22,817 nucleotides of DNA, taken from the NCBI GenBank assembly GCA_035285005.1, contig JAYKIB010000324.1:1-22817 (forward strand), in the 5' to 3' direction. A program made the position numbers and the translations under genes. The DNA comes from Prochlorothrix sp035285005. Lineage in GTDB: Bacteria; Cyanobacteriota; Cyanobacteriia; Prochlorotrichales; Prochlorotrichaceae. Below the pieces are notes generated by a model. It had not been told where the DNA came from. It made no database searches and saw only the letters and a program-made list of their open reading frames with translations. This document shows positions 15,258 through 22,185 of the stretch, in pieces; position 1 is the first letter of the stretch, and each line of letters starts with the position of its first letter.

Positions 15258-15331
15258 GACAAGTCTAGGGAGTGAACTCCCCGCTGCGCGAGGAGTTTAT
15301 CTGCGACAAGTCTCAACGGACCGGTCCGTTG
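15258..15331 (+). promoter_or_regulatory. Palindrome cluster in the leader of the CAAD gene
   Basis: Direct repeats CGACAAGTCT (about 15258 and 15304) bracket a stretch with two alternative hairpins: GGGAGT-GA-ACTCCC, and AACTCC pairing with GGAGTT across the CGCTGCGCG loop region. An 18-bp perfect palindrome CAACGGACCGGTCCGTTG follows at 15314-15331, 28 bases before the start codon. The alternative pairings look like a 5'-leader control element or the scar of a small element; which one is unknown. Confidence 0.4.
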
Positions 15332-15359
15332 CCATAGGTCGTCGTTCTAGTTTTTGATA

Positions 15360-15743
15360 ATGAGCCAAGACGTAAAACCCGATAAATCCAAGGTCGCAGG
15401 GGAGGCTGAAGGCTCTTCGGCATCCACTGAACTGCAAGAAATGCTTGAGCAAGTCACCAGCATTCTTTCGTTCGATCGTTTACAAGAGTTCTTCGATCGC
15501 TACAAGCCCATCATCACCACTGTTCTGTTCGTCCTGCTGGGCATTTTTGCGCTCAAGGTGGTGTTTGCAATCCTAGAGGTGGTCAACCAAATTCCATTAC
15601 TGGCTCCCTTCTTTGAGCTGGTGGGTATGACCTACGCCGCTTGGTTTGTCTATCGCTATATCTGGAAGGCAGAGAACCGAGGTGAGCTGCGCGAGAAGTG
15701 GAACTCGATTATTGAGCAGGTTACAGGTAAGGGTGCGGCCTAG
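15360..15743 (+). CDS. CAAD-domain (CURT1-like) membrane protein
   Basis: 127 residues from the ATG at 15360; a TTG two codons earlier is a less likely start. The N-terminus is polar (1-48). Two close membrane helices follow, at about 50-74 (IITTVLFVLLGIFALKVVFA) and about 80-102 (ending YAAWFVYRYIW). The amphipathic C-terminal helix is AENRGELREKWNSIIEQV. This pattern is the CAAD domain, found fused to some cyanobacterial aminoacyl-tRNA synthetases and, as a free protein, in the CURT1 family that bends thylakoid membranes at grana margins or biogenesis centres. A thylakoid-curvature role is therefore likely. The leader contains palindromes (15258-15331). No downstream terminator was found; a diverged family D element begins about 20 bases after the stop. 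Confidence 0.85.
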   Translation: MSQDVKPDKSKVAGEAEGSSASTELQEMLEQVTSILSFDRLQEFFDRYKPIITTVLFVLLGIFALKVVFAILEVVNQIPLLAPFFELVGMTYAAWFVYRYIWKAENRGELREKWNSIIEQVTGKGAA

Positions 15744-15764
15744 ATCCTGCCCCCTGTGCTAAAG

Positions 15765-15908
15765 CTGATGAACTGACACAATGAGGTTAAGCCTAGGCGT
15801 GGTATTCGGGTCAGAAAACCGGATCCCTCCAGTCCCCAATCCTCTGTGGGGGCACGGCCTTCGCACCCAATACAATGCTTTTCGTCAGTGCTTTTTTCAG
15901 TTAATCCA
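15765..15908 (+). mobile_element. Family D miniature element, diverged copy
   Basis: Left end CTGATGAACTGACACA and right end TTTTTTCAGTTAATCC are worn versions of the ends of the 22456-22587 element. Inside, CGGGTCAGAAAACC, GCACGGCCTTCGCACCCAA and GCTTTTCGTCAGT follow the same order as in that copy. It is old and non-coding; boundaries are approximate. Confidence 0.55.
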
Positions 15909-16071
15909 ACGCTGAAGGTGCTGGGTTGGGGCGACTGGAGCTTCGCTTGGGGATACTCTCCAGGCTTTGGATCCAAGCCAACCCTCATCCAGCCGAAAAG
16001 CCTCCGTATCGCCCTAGAATTGCTCTGGAGGTGCGGGGGCTTCTTCTTGGGTGACACGCCGCTAGGGGAGG

Positions 16072-16248
16072 CTAAACTACAAGACGCTTCAACAGTAACC
16101 ATTCAACGGCTAAAAAGTCTGTGAAGCGATCGTGGATGCGTTGGAACTCAGGCGCTTGCTGCCCTTCCTCAAAGAAATAAACTGGCGGGTCATCCCCCTC
16201 AGAGAGTCGGAAAAAGCCAAATGAAAGCTTTTGTGAGGAAATTGAGAT
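16072..16248 (-). pseudogene. C-terminal remnant of an SMI1/KNR4 (SUKH)-like protein
   Basis: On the minus strand, an open stretch of 58 codons follows an in-frame TGA (16249-16251) and ends at TAG (16072-16074). It reads SFGFFRLSEGDDPPVYFFEE and then QRIHDRFTDFLAVEW. The phrase GDDPPVYFFEEG followed by a helix with FTDFL is typical of the C-terminal part of SMI1/KNR4 (SUKH) proteins, which occur in cyanobacteria and as immunity proteins of contact toxins. There is no start codon or N-terminal half, so I read it as a decayed gene. The family call is from pattern memory, not a search. Confidence 0.45.
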
Positions 16249-16290
16249 TCATAGACAGGGGGCCGTGCAAGCAAGCCAGACGAAAGACAA

Positions 16291-16368
16291 GGGCACCTGG
16301 ATTAATCCAACTTTTTGGGAGGCAGCCCACCCAAGAATCAGGATTTGGGTTGGGCGGCTGCGGCGAAT
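16291..16368 (-). repeat. Family C repeat, partial
   Basis: GGGCACCTGGATTAATCC at the left, then CAGCCCACCCAAGAATCAGG and a TTGGGCGGCTGCGGCG tail. The closing end is missing. Confidence 0.6.
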
Positions 16369-16589
16369 AGGGGTTTCTTATCTATAGGGGTCAATGTCTT
16401 CTCAATATTGGCTTAGGTCGCTAAGATTTAGCACGAATAGGTTTGAATAGCTTTTTCTCACGGATCTTTTATCCCAGAGCATAGTTTTTGGCATTCAGAA
16501 ACTTCTCCTGAATTTAGTGCCCTAGTACCCCAGCACTTCTCAGCCATCCCTGTACAGTGGGGAAATTCCAAGGCTGTCATTCGGCTACT

Positions 16590-16688
16590 GGGCACCTCGA
16601 TGAATTGTGGCGGGCGGCGAAGCCGCCTGCCACAACTCTGATTCTGCCATGGGCACTGCGGTCGAAATTTGAATTTTTCGAGGTGCCC
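16590..16688 (+). repeat. Family C repeat, full copy
   Basis: 99 bp from GGGCACCTCGATGAATTG to AATTTTTCGAGGTGCCC, with hairpin GGCGGGCGGC-GAA-GCCGCCTGCC and the phrase TCTGCCATGGGCACTGCGG. It is 13 bases beyond the pnp terminator. Confidence 0.85.
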
Positions 16689-16701
16689 TCAAGTTGAGTA
16701 T

Positions 16702-16732
16702 TAAAAAACAGGGCCACCCCTGAGGATGGCCC
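16702..16732 (-). terminator. Rho-independent terminator of pnp
   Basis: On the minus strand GGGCCA-TCCTCAGGGG-TGGCCC is followed by TGTTTTTTAAT. It is the first good terminator after pnp. It is now about 165 bases from the pnp stop because a family A element lies between them. Confidence 0.7.
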
Positions 16733-16767
16733 GTAGCACACTAAATGCAGATTGATACAGCCCAGGA

Positions 16768-16887
16768 CTCTGTACCGGACAAAACCCTGGAAATACCTAC
16801 TATACAAGGGTTTTAGGCGATCAGCCTCAAATGCTTAGCCTACAAGGGTTTGGGGCCATGCTGATCACTTTTTTGTCCGGTACTTAG
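16768..16887 (+). mobile_element. Family A miniature element, copy 2 (120 bp)
   Basis: Ends CTCTGTACCGGACAAAA and (reverse) CTAAGTACCGGACAAAA. It is flanked by a 9-bp direct repeat AGCCCAGGA at 16759-16767 and 16888-16896, the target duplication. Identical over all 120 bases to the inverted copy at 4-123, which implies recent movement. It carries two internal TACAAGGGTTT direct repeats and no ORF. It is inserted so that its right target duplication ends 2 bases from the pnp stop codon. Confidence 0.92.
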
Positions 16888-16898
16888 AGCCCAGGAAC

Positions 16899-19055
16899 TT
16901 ACTGGGCGGCAGCGGCAGCAGCGGCCCGAACAGCGGCAGCTTCGTCGGGATGGATGCCGAGGCGGGTGAGGTTAATGCGGCCCTTGTTGTCAATCTCGCG
17001 GACCTTGACCACCACCTGATCCCCAACGCTGACCTCATCATCCACCTTACCCACGCGGTAGTCCGCCAGCTGGGAAATATGGATCATGCCCTCTTTGCCA
17101 GGAAGGAACTCCACAAACGCACCGATCGGAATGATCCGAGTCACCCGACCCATGTACACATCCCCCGCATTGAGCTTCTTGGTCATACCCTCGATCATCA
17201 TCTGGGCCCGCTTCGCCTTCGCCAGATCCATCGATGAGATGGTCACCATGCCATCATCCTCAATGTCCACCTTGGCCCCGGTTTGCTCCGTGATGCCCTT
17301 AATCGTCTTACCGCCCGGTCCAATGACCATGCCGATCATCTCGGGATCAATGCGGAAGCTCACCAGGCGTGGGGCGTAGGGGGACAGCTCCGTGCGGGGC
17401 TGGGGCAGGGTTGCCAGCATTTTTTCTAGAATATGGAGACGGGCAGGACGGGCCTGTTTGATGGCATCGGCCACCACCGACAGGGCCAGCCCGGTGATCT
17501 TCATATCCATTTGTAGAGCCGTGATCCCCGTATCCGTCCCGGCCACCTTGAAGTCCATGTCCCCCAGGAAGTCCTCAATCCCCTGAATATCCGTGAGGAT
17601 TCGCACCTCTTCCCCTTCGCGAATTAAGCCCATGGCCGCACCGCTGACAGGCTTACGCAGGGGAACCCCCGCATCCATGAGGGCCAGGGTAGATCCACAA
17701 ACCGATCCCATGGAGGTGGAGCCGTTGGAGGACAGCACCTCGGACACCACCCGAATCACATAGGGGAAGTCCTGTTGACCGGGCAAAACAGGGATAATCG
17801 CCCGCTCAGCGAGGGCACCGTGGCCAATTTCGCGGCGACCGGGGGAGCGCATCGGCTTGGTCTCTGCCACGGAGTAGGGGGGCATGTTGTAGTGGTGGAG
17901 GTAGCGCTTCTGGCCATCGGGATGCAAATCATCCAGTTCCTGGGCATCCCCCGGCGTACCCAGGGTGGCGATCGACATCACCTGGGTCAAACCACGCTGG
18001 AAGAGACCACATCCATGGACCCGCTTTGGCAACAGCCCCACCTGACAGGAAATGGGACGCACTTCATCCAGTTTGCGGCCATCCACTCGGACCCCATCCT
18101 TGACGATCTGCGATCGCATCAAGGTTTTGGTCAGACTCTTAAAGGTATTCCCCAGCAGCTTGCCATCTTCGCTAATCTGCACCTGCACGGGATGATCCTC
18201 AGCCAGACCCGCAATTTCCTCTGCGAGGCTCTCCTTAATAGCATCCAATGCCGTGTCCCGACCTGCCTTGTCCAGCTCATGCTGCTTCAGGACTGTCTGA
18301 ATGGACTGGGTGCATTTTTCTTCGATAAACTGGGCCACGGTGGGATCCGTCACCGGTGCTTCGGCCACCACCCGCTCAATGCCCAGTTCTGCCAATAATT
18401 GGTTTTGGGCTTTGATCAAGTCCTGTACGGCTTCGTAGCCAAACTCGATCGCTTCGATCACATCCTGTTCCGGCAGCTCATTAGCCCCGGCTTCCACCAT
18501 AATCACCCCATCGCTGGATCCCGCCACCACCAAATCCAGATCGCCGGATTCAATTTCGCTGTAGGTGGGGTTGATGATGAAGTCATCACCCACGAGGCCG
18601 ACACGCACGGCAGCCATGGGACCATTAAAGGGAATTTTGGCCAGCAGGGTGGCAAAGGAGGCACCGGTCACTGCTAGCACATCGGGGGGAACCCGCTCGT
18701 CCATGGAGAGGGTCGTGGCCACAATTTGGATATCATCCCGTAACCACTGGGGGAAGAGGGGACGCATGGGCCGATCGATCAAACGTCCCGTTAAAATCGC
18801 CTTCTCCGGGGGACGACCTTCACGCCGCAGGAACCCTCCCGGAATGCGGCCCCCCGCATACATCCGCTCTTCGTAATCCACCAACAGGGGCAAAAAGTCA
18901 ATCCCTTCCCGACCTACACCCATGGTCGCTGTGACCAGAACTGCCGTTTCTCCCGATTGAATGAGGACACAACCTCCGGCCTGTGGAGCGAGTAGACCGG
19001 TTCTGAGCCGAATATCCCGACCATCGAAGGATATCGACTTATCAAATTCTTGCAT
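16899..19055 (-). CDS. pnp: Polyribonucleotide nucleotidyltransferase (PNPase)
   Basis: 718 residues, usual length. Phosphorolytic 3'-5' exoribonuclease that degrades RNA to nucleoside diphosphates and, in cyanobacteria, also makes heteropolymeric tails in place of poly(A) polymerase. Two RNase PH domains cover about 1-220 and 315-545. The second has the active-site stretch DFLGDMDFKVAGTDTGITAL with catalytic aspartates. The KH domain is at about 555-615 (GMVIGPGGKTIKGITEQTGA) and the S1 domain at about 622-692 (GDVYMGRVTRIIPIGAFVEF). The tail is short and alanine-rich. Ribosome binding site AGGGAAG lies about 8 bases before the ATG. The 3' region has been altered by a family A insertion between stop and terminator. 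Confidence 0.98.
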   Translation of the reverse strand: MQEFDKSISFDGRDIRLRTGLLAPQAGGCVLIQSGETAVLVTATMGVGREGIDFLPLLVDYEERMYAGGRIPGGFLRREGRPPEKAILTGRLIDRPMRPLFPQWLRDDIQIVATTLSMDERVPPDVLAVTGASFATLLAKIPFNGPMAAVRVGLVGDDFIINPTYSEIESGDLDLVVAGSSDGVIMVEAGANELPEQDVIEAIEFGYEAVQDLIKAQNQLLAELGIERVVAEAPVTDPTVAQFIEEKCTQSIQTVLKQHELDKAGRDTALDAIKESLAEEIAGLAEDHPVQVQISEDGKLLGNTFKSLTKTLMRSQIVKDGVRVDGRKLDEVRPISCQVGLLPKRVHGCGLFQRGLTQVMSIATLGTPGDAQELDDLHPDGQKRYLHHYNMPPYSVAETKPMRSPGRREIGHGALAERAIIPVLPGQQDFPYVIRVVSEVLSSNGSTSMGSVCGSTLALMDAGVPLRKPVSGAAMGLIREGEEVRILTDIQGIEDFLGDMDFKVAGTDTGITALQMDMKITGLALSVVADAIKQARPARLHILEKMLATLPQPRTELSPYAPRLVSFRIDPEMIGMVIGPGGKTIKGITEQTGAKVDIEDDGMVTISSMDLAKAKRAQMMIEGMTKKLNAGDVYMGRVTRIIPIGAFVEFLPGKEGMIHISQLADYRVGKVDDEVSVGDQVVVKVREIDNKGRINLTRLGIHPDEAAAVRAAAAAAAQ

Positions 19056-19633
19056 GGATTTTCTTCCCTACGTTTAGTCACTTTTTACTTGCTTCCTGTG
19101 GCAATCCTATCATTAGATCCCTTGGAAAATGCGCTTGTCTGCCCTAGGTTCAGCGGTTTCACAGGCTAGAAAAAGCTTAAGAAAAGCTAAGGAAGAATAC
19201 GGTTCCGAAACGGGTTTGGATCAGATTCGCATCGAACCCAAGGCCACTTCGATTAACTGGGTTGGATCCAGGGGAACGAAGCAGCATCAAAGCCCCCCGA
19301 CCCTGAATGAGGATCCACCCCACCCTGCCGAGGATTGCTTCAATGTTGTTCGTCATTGTTCGTCAAGTAGCCGTGCTCCTGTGCCCCCAATAGGGGCACA
19401 GGAGGGGCACAGGCTGGACTAGGGGGAAACCGCATCTTGGGAGCGGTGGCGATCGATGGCCATCGGGAGACAGTGGGCAGTCAATTAACGTAGGGGCGAT
19501 CGATCGAACGGGGTTAATCCATAGTCAGCGAACTAGGGAATCAGTGTAAAAGCGGGTCGCGATCGTCTTCTAGCGGATTCTTGGTGATGATTGCTGGGGC
19601 TTTAGCGGAGAAAACCACCCGAAATGACATGTA

Positions 19634-19651
19634 ATATTACAATCCTTAAAC
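19634..19651 (+). promoter_or_regulatory. HLR1-like RpaB site upstream of psaC
   Basis: ATTACAAT-CC-TTAAACTT resembles the HLR1 pattern of two TTTACATT-like octamers spaced by 2 bases: first half near-perfect, second about 5 of 8. It lies 16-34 bases upstream of the -35 box, where RpaB is known to activate photosystem I genes. It overlaps a 12-bp palindrome TGTAATATTACA (19630-19641). Tentative. Confidence 0.35.
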
Positions 19652-19667
19652 TTTTGAATTGCAGTCC

Positions 19668-19695
19668 TTGCACCGGTTGACCCCTAGGGTAGACT
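19668..19695 (+). promoter_or_regulatory. Probable psaC promoter
   Basis: TTGCAC (19668-19673), 16-bp spacer, TAGACT (19690-19695). Transcription would start near 19702, giving a leader of about 30 bases with GGAG ahead of the ATG. Confidence 0.55.
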
Positions 19696-19732
19696 GAAAG
19701 CTGTGCTAATCGTCACTTGGAGCGATTAATCA

Positions 19733-19978
19733 ATGTCTCATAAGGTTAAGATTTACGACACCTGCATCGGCTGCACCCAGTGTGTCCGTGCGTGTCCCTT
19801 AGACGTGCTTGAAATGGTCCCTTGGGACGGTTGCAAGGCTAGTCAAATTGCGTCGTCGCCTCGCACAGAAGACTGTGTTGGTTGTAAGCGTTGCGAAACG
19901 GCTTGCCCCACGGACTTCCTCAGCATCCGGGTTTACCTAGGCGCTGAGACCACCCGTAGCATGGGTCTGGCATACTAG
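19733..19978 (+). CDS. psaC: Photosystem I iron-sulfur subunit PsaC
   Basis: 81 residues, the standard length. PsaC sits on the stromal (cytoplasmic) side of photosystem I and holds the terminal clusters FA and FB that pass electrons to ferredoxin or flavodoxin. Two 4Fe-4S motifs are complete: CIGCTQCVRACP (11-22) and CVGCKRCETACP (48-59). The C-terminus RVYLGAETTRSMGLAY is invariant in the family. Small departures from the near-universal sequence as I remember it are Lys4 for Thr, Leu after the first CP (usually Thr), and Ser for Gly in CKASQ. It is monocistronic, with its own promoter and a terminator at 20135-20162. Confidence 0.99.
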   Translation: MSHKVKIYDTCIGCTQCVRACPLDVLEMVPWDGCKASQIASSPRTEDCVGCKRCETACPTDFLSIRVYLGAETTRSMGLAY

Positions 19979-20134
19979 GTTTGCGGTCTGTTTTTGAACA
20001 GCCTGCCAGTCAACGGTATTCCTGCACTCATTTTTAACATTAGATATTTCCGAAGCTTAGGATAGAGGTGCGGCTGACCGTGCTTCTATCTCAGTTCTCG
20101 GTGAAATTGGCATTTTTTAGAAACGATTGGATTG

Positions 20135-20162
20135 CGGGGAGCCAGCGGCTTCCCGTTTTTTT
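20135..20162 (+). terminator. Rho-independent terminator of psaC
   Basis: CGGGGAGCC-AGC-GGCTTCCCG (one G-U pair) followed by seven T, about 157 bases after the psaC stop codon. Confidence 0.8.
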
Positions 20163-20274
20163 GTCCGCTGGGAACAGGCGATGCCCTGGGCGTATGAATG
20201 GGAAGAGAGCAAGAGGGGGGCAGATCTACACGCAAATCTACACGCGATCGGAAAGGCAACCCCTATAAACAGAA

Positions 20275-20304
20275 GGCTCCCCCGCTGTGCGGGGGAGCCT
20301 TTTT
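20275..20304. terminator. Strong hairpin terminator between convergent genes
   Basis: GGCTCCCCCGC (20275-20285) and GCGGGGGAGCC (20289-20299) form a perfect 11-bp stem with loop TGT, followed by TTTTT on the plus strand and by TTCTGTTTAT on the minus strand. It lies 35 bases past the stop of the minus-strand moeZ gene and probably acts in both directions. Confidence 0.8.
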
Positions 20305-20339
20305 GACCCAACTCTGGGATTTGACGTGGGGTAAGACCC

Positions 20340-21512
20340 TTAATACTCCGGCACAGAGCTGTCGATCTCGCGGCTCCAGGCGGTAATACCACCCTTCACA
20401 TTGGTGCCCGTAATCCCGTTGTCCTGGAGGATGGCGAGGGCCTTGGCCGATCGGCCCCCCATCTTACAGTGGGCAATGAGCTTGTGACCGTTGAGCAGTT
20501 CCTTGACCTGCTCCACACCCTTGCCGTTCTCAATATCCGACAGGGGAACCAGCACAGACCCCGGAATCTGGGCAATTTCATATTCATGGGGGTTGCGCAC
20601 ATCCAGCAACACAAAATCCTGATCACCGCTGTCGATCAGGGTTTTCAGTTCCTGCACCGTCATTTCAGGGAGGGTGTTACTGGCTTCGGCTTCGGCGGCC
20701 TTGGCCTGGGGGATACCACAAAACATTTCGTAGTCGATCAGCTTCTCGATCACAGGCCGCTCTGGGTTGGGGCGCAGCTTCAGCTCCCGGAATTTCATGT
20801 CGAGGGCGTTGTACAACAGGAGGCGACCGCTGAGGGTTTGACCTTTGCCGAGGATAATTTTGACGGTTTCCGTGGCCTGGATCACACCAATAATTCCGGG
20901 CAAAATCCCCAACACACCGCCTTCGGCGCAGGAGGGGACCATGCCAGGTGGGGGCGGTTCGGGATAGAGATCGCGATAGTTGGGGCCGTCTTCGTAGTTA
21001 AAGACTGTGGCCTGCCCTTCAAATCGGAAAATGGACCCGTAGACGTTAGGCTTGTTCAGCAGCACACAGGCATCATTGACAAGGTAACGGGTGGGGAAGT
21101 TGTCAGTGCCGTCAACAACCACATCGTAGGGGCGCAGAATATCGAGGGCATTCTCGGAGGATAGGCGGGTTTCGTAAAGATCTACCTGGCAGTGGGGGTT
21201 AATCTCGTGGATACGGTCCTTAGCGGACTCAATTTTAGGTTTGCCAACCCAGGAGGTTCCGTGGATGACCTGGCGCTGGAGGTTGGAATGATCCACCACG
21301 TCGAAGTCTACGATACCGATGCGGCCAATCCCGGCGGCAGCAAGATAGAGCAGGAGCGGTGAGCCGAGTCCCCCGGTGCCAATACAGAGCACACTGGCCA
21401 TTTTCAGGCGTTTCTGTCCTTCCAAGCCCACTTCCGGCAAAATCAAATGGCGCGAATAGCGGGCGTATTCGTCTTGACTCAGTTGGGTTTGACTGGTGTC
21501 GAGGTTAAGCAT
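20340..21512 (-). CDS. moeZ: MoeZ-type adenylyltransferase/sulfurtransferase (E1-like plus rhodanese)
   Basis: 390 residues. The E1-like domain (about 10-255) adenylates the C-terminal Gly-Gly of a ubiquitin-like sulfur carrier (MoaD, ThiS or CysO type), and the C-terminal rhodanese domain (about 285-388) supplies sulfur as persulfide. The ATP loop is GTGGLGSP at 45-52 and the catalytic Cys195 is in MVPSCAEGGVLG. The rhodanese active site is Cys349 (HCKMGGRSAKAL). The CxxC zinc pairs of E. coli MoeB and human MOCS3 are replaced (NYRD for CYRC, and NPERPV), as I recall for mycobacterial MoeZ. The 55 bp upstream, on the same strand, separates it from a JAMM protease gene. This suggests an operon for making and recycling a sulfur carrier, possibly for molybdopterin, thiamine or cysteine synthesis. 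Often annotated moeB. Confidence 0.9.
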   Translation of the reverse strand: MLNLDTSQTQLSQDEYARYSRHLILPEVGLEGQKRLKMASVLCIGTGGLGSPLLLYLAAAGIGRIGIVDFDVVDHSNLQRQVIHGTSWVGKPKIESAKDRIHEINPHCQVDLYETRLSSENALDILRPYDVVVDGTDNFPTRYLVNDACVLLNKPNVYGSIFRFEGQATVFNYEDGPNYRDLYPEPPPPGMVPSCAEGGVLGILPGIIGVIQATETVKIILGKGQTLSGRLLLYNALDMKFRELKLRPNPERPVIEKLIDYEMFCGIPQAKAAEAEASNTLPEMTVQELKTLIDSGDQDFVLLDVRNPHEYEIAQIPGSVLVPLSDIENGKGVEQVKELLNGHKLIAHCKMGGRSAKALAILQDNGITGTNVKGGITAWSREIDSSVPEY

Positions 21513-21567
21513 GGCAATTGTTAGGGAATCCCGATCGCGTCGGGGGTTGCGGTGCCAGGGTCTGGGG

Positions 21568-22095
21568 TCACGGGTCTGGGGTCACAACCACAGCCTCAGA
21601 CTGGAACTGATGCTGGTCATCGAGGATCCAGCTTCGATAGTCTACTGTGTTGCCTTGGGCAACGGAAAGGATGAGATAGGAGTAGTGGGACCAGGCCGCA
21701 ACCCGATCGCGCTCTGAGGGGTGAGCGGGATGATCGGGGTGGGAATGGTAAACCCCGATGATACCCCAATTTCGATCGCGGCTGTAGCGCTGGGCTTGGA
21801 GCAGATCGCGGGGATCGATGGTGAATCGATCGTGGCGATCGGGGTTACGTTTCCCAGTGTGCCAAGCCTGCTCGGCGCTGGTTTGCTCTGGTGAGCCTTG
21901 CAATAATTCTTCATCTGTTACGACCCAAACGTTGGCGGTGGGCCAGACTTCTCGGCAAATTTTTTGGGGCTGGTTTTGATGATCTGCTGGGTTTTGATGC
22001 TGGGTGCCCAGGAGGAGGCCGCAACATTCTTCGGGGTAGGTTTGGGCGGCGTGGATGGCGATCGATCGGTATTGATCGGCGGTGAGGGTGAGCAT
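21568..22095 (-). CDS. JAMM/MPN+ metalloprotease (Mec-like)
   Basis: 175 residues from the ATG at 22095; the frame stays open to 22227, but the extra 44 residues are Pro/Arg-rich and encoded in repeat DNA, while MLTLTADQYRSIAIHAAQ is a typical family start. Zinc-protease signature: Glu22/23 in PEECCGLLLG, then HSHPDHPAHPSERD (His117, His119, Ser127, Asp130), i.e. E...HxHPxxPxxPSxxD. Relatives are eukaryotic Rpn11-type deubiquitinases and mycobacterial Mec, which trims cysteine from the CysO sulfur carrier. It lies 55 bp upstream of moeZ on the same strand, so it probably releases products from the carrier activated by MoeZ. There is an unusual insertion at about 33-100. No clear ribosome binding site precedes the ATG. 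The last codons and stop fall in a 14-bp tandem repeat. Confidence 0.85.
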   Translation of the reverse strand: MLTLTADQYRSIAIHAAQTYPEECCGLLLGTQHQNPADHQNQPQKICREVWPTANVWVVTDEELLQGSPEQTSAEQAWHTGKRNPDRHDRFTIDPRDLLQAQRYSRDRNWGIIGVYHSHPDHPAHPSERDRVAAWSHYSYLILSVAQGNTVDYRSWILDDQHQFQSEAVVVTPDP

Positions 22096-22185
22096 GGGGA
22101 AGGGGAGACGGACTGGGATTGGCCTAATTTTACGCGATCGGCCCTTGGGGGGAGTGCTAGGGATGGCAAAATAGGCGGGCACCTT

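Larger units (their letters stand above)
14759..15359. other. Intergenic region with two family C copies and palindromes
   Basis: About 600 bp between ssb and the CAAD gene. It holds a partial family C copy (14843-14905), a full one (15115-15213), and a hairpin/palindrome cluster (15258-15331) just before the next gene. A 61-codon ORF at 14897-15082 starts inside the repeat and has no recognisable features, so it is not called. Confidence 0.5.
15744..16898. other. Gene-poor region between the CAAD gene and pnp
   Basis: 1155 bp without an intact gene. In order it holds a diverged family D element (15765-15908), a probable SMI1/KNR4-family remnant on the minus strand (16072-16248), a family C part-copy (16291-16368), about 220 bp of AT-richer sequence with nothing recognisable (16370-16589), a full family C copy (16590-16688), a terminator (16702-16732) and a family A element (16768-16887). 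Long overlapping ORFs at 15740-16124 on both strands lie over the old element and look spurious. Confidence 0.6.
19056..19732. other. Divergent pnp/psaC intergenic region
   Basis: 677 bp. The first 70 bases are the pnp leader, with AT-rich TAATGAT (minus strand) as a possible -10. A perfect 12-bp hairpin CTCCTGTGCCCC-CAATA-GGGGCACAGGAG lies at 19376-19404, without a T-run. Just before it, TTGTTCGTCA is repeated twice (about 19346-19365). HIP1-like GCGATCGATC sites cluster at 19449-19505. The psaC promoter and a possible HLR1 site lie at 19632-19695. A 97-codon ORF at 19129-19422 is not convincing. Confidence 0.5.
19979..20339. other. psaC to moeZ convergent spacer
   Basis: About 360 bp between convergent genes. 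The psaC 3' untranslated region runs to the terminator at 20135-20162. A further hairpin terminator at 20275-20304 serves the opposite strand. Between them is a short direct repeat ATCTACACGC (about 20223 and 20235). ORFs here lie across the terminators and are not supported. Confidence 0.5.

Noticed and set aside
15740..16124. Overlapping ORFs of 120 codons (minus) and 92 codons (plus)
   Set aside because: They lie across the worn family D element, have no family features or good ribosome binding sites, and compete on opposite strands.
19129..19422. 97-codon ORF upstream of psaC
   Set aside because: Low-complexity, overlaps a perfect hairpin (19376-19404) and direct repeats, with no ribosome binding site.
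19630..19641. TGTAATATTACA as an NtcA site
   Set aside because: NtcA sites need GTA-N8-TAC; here the spacing between the half-sites is 4.
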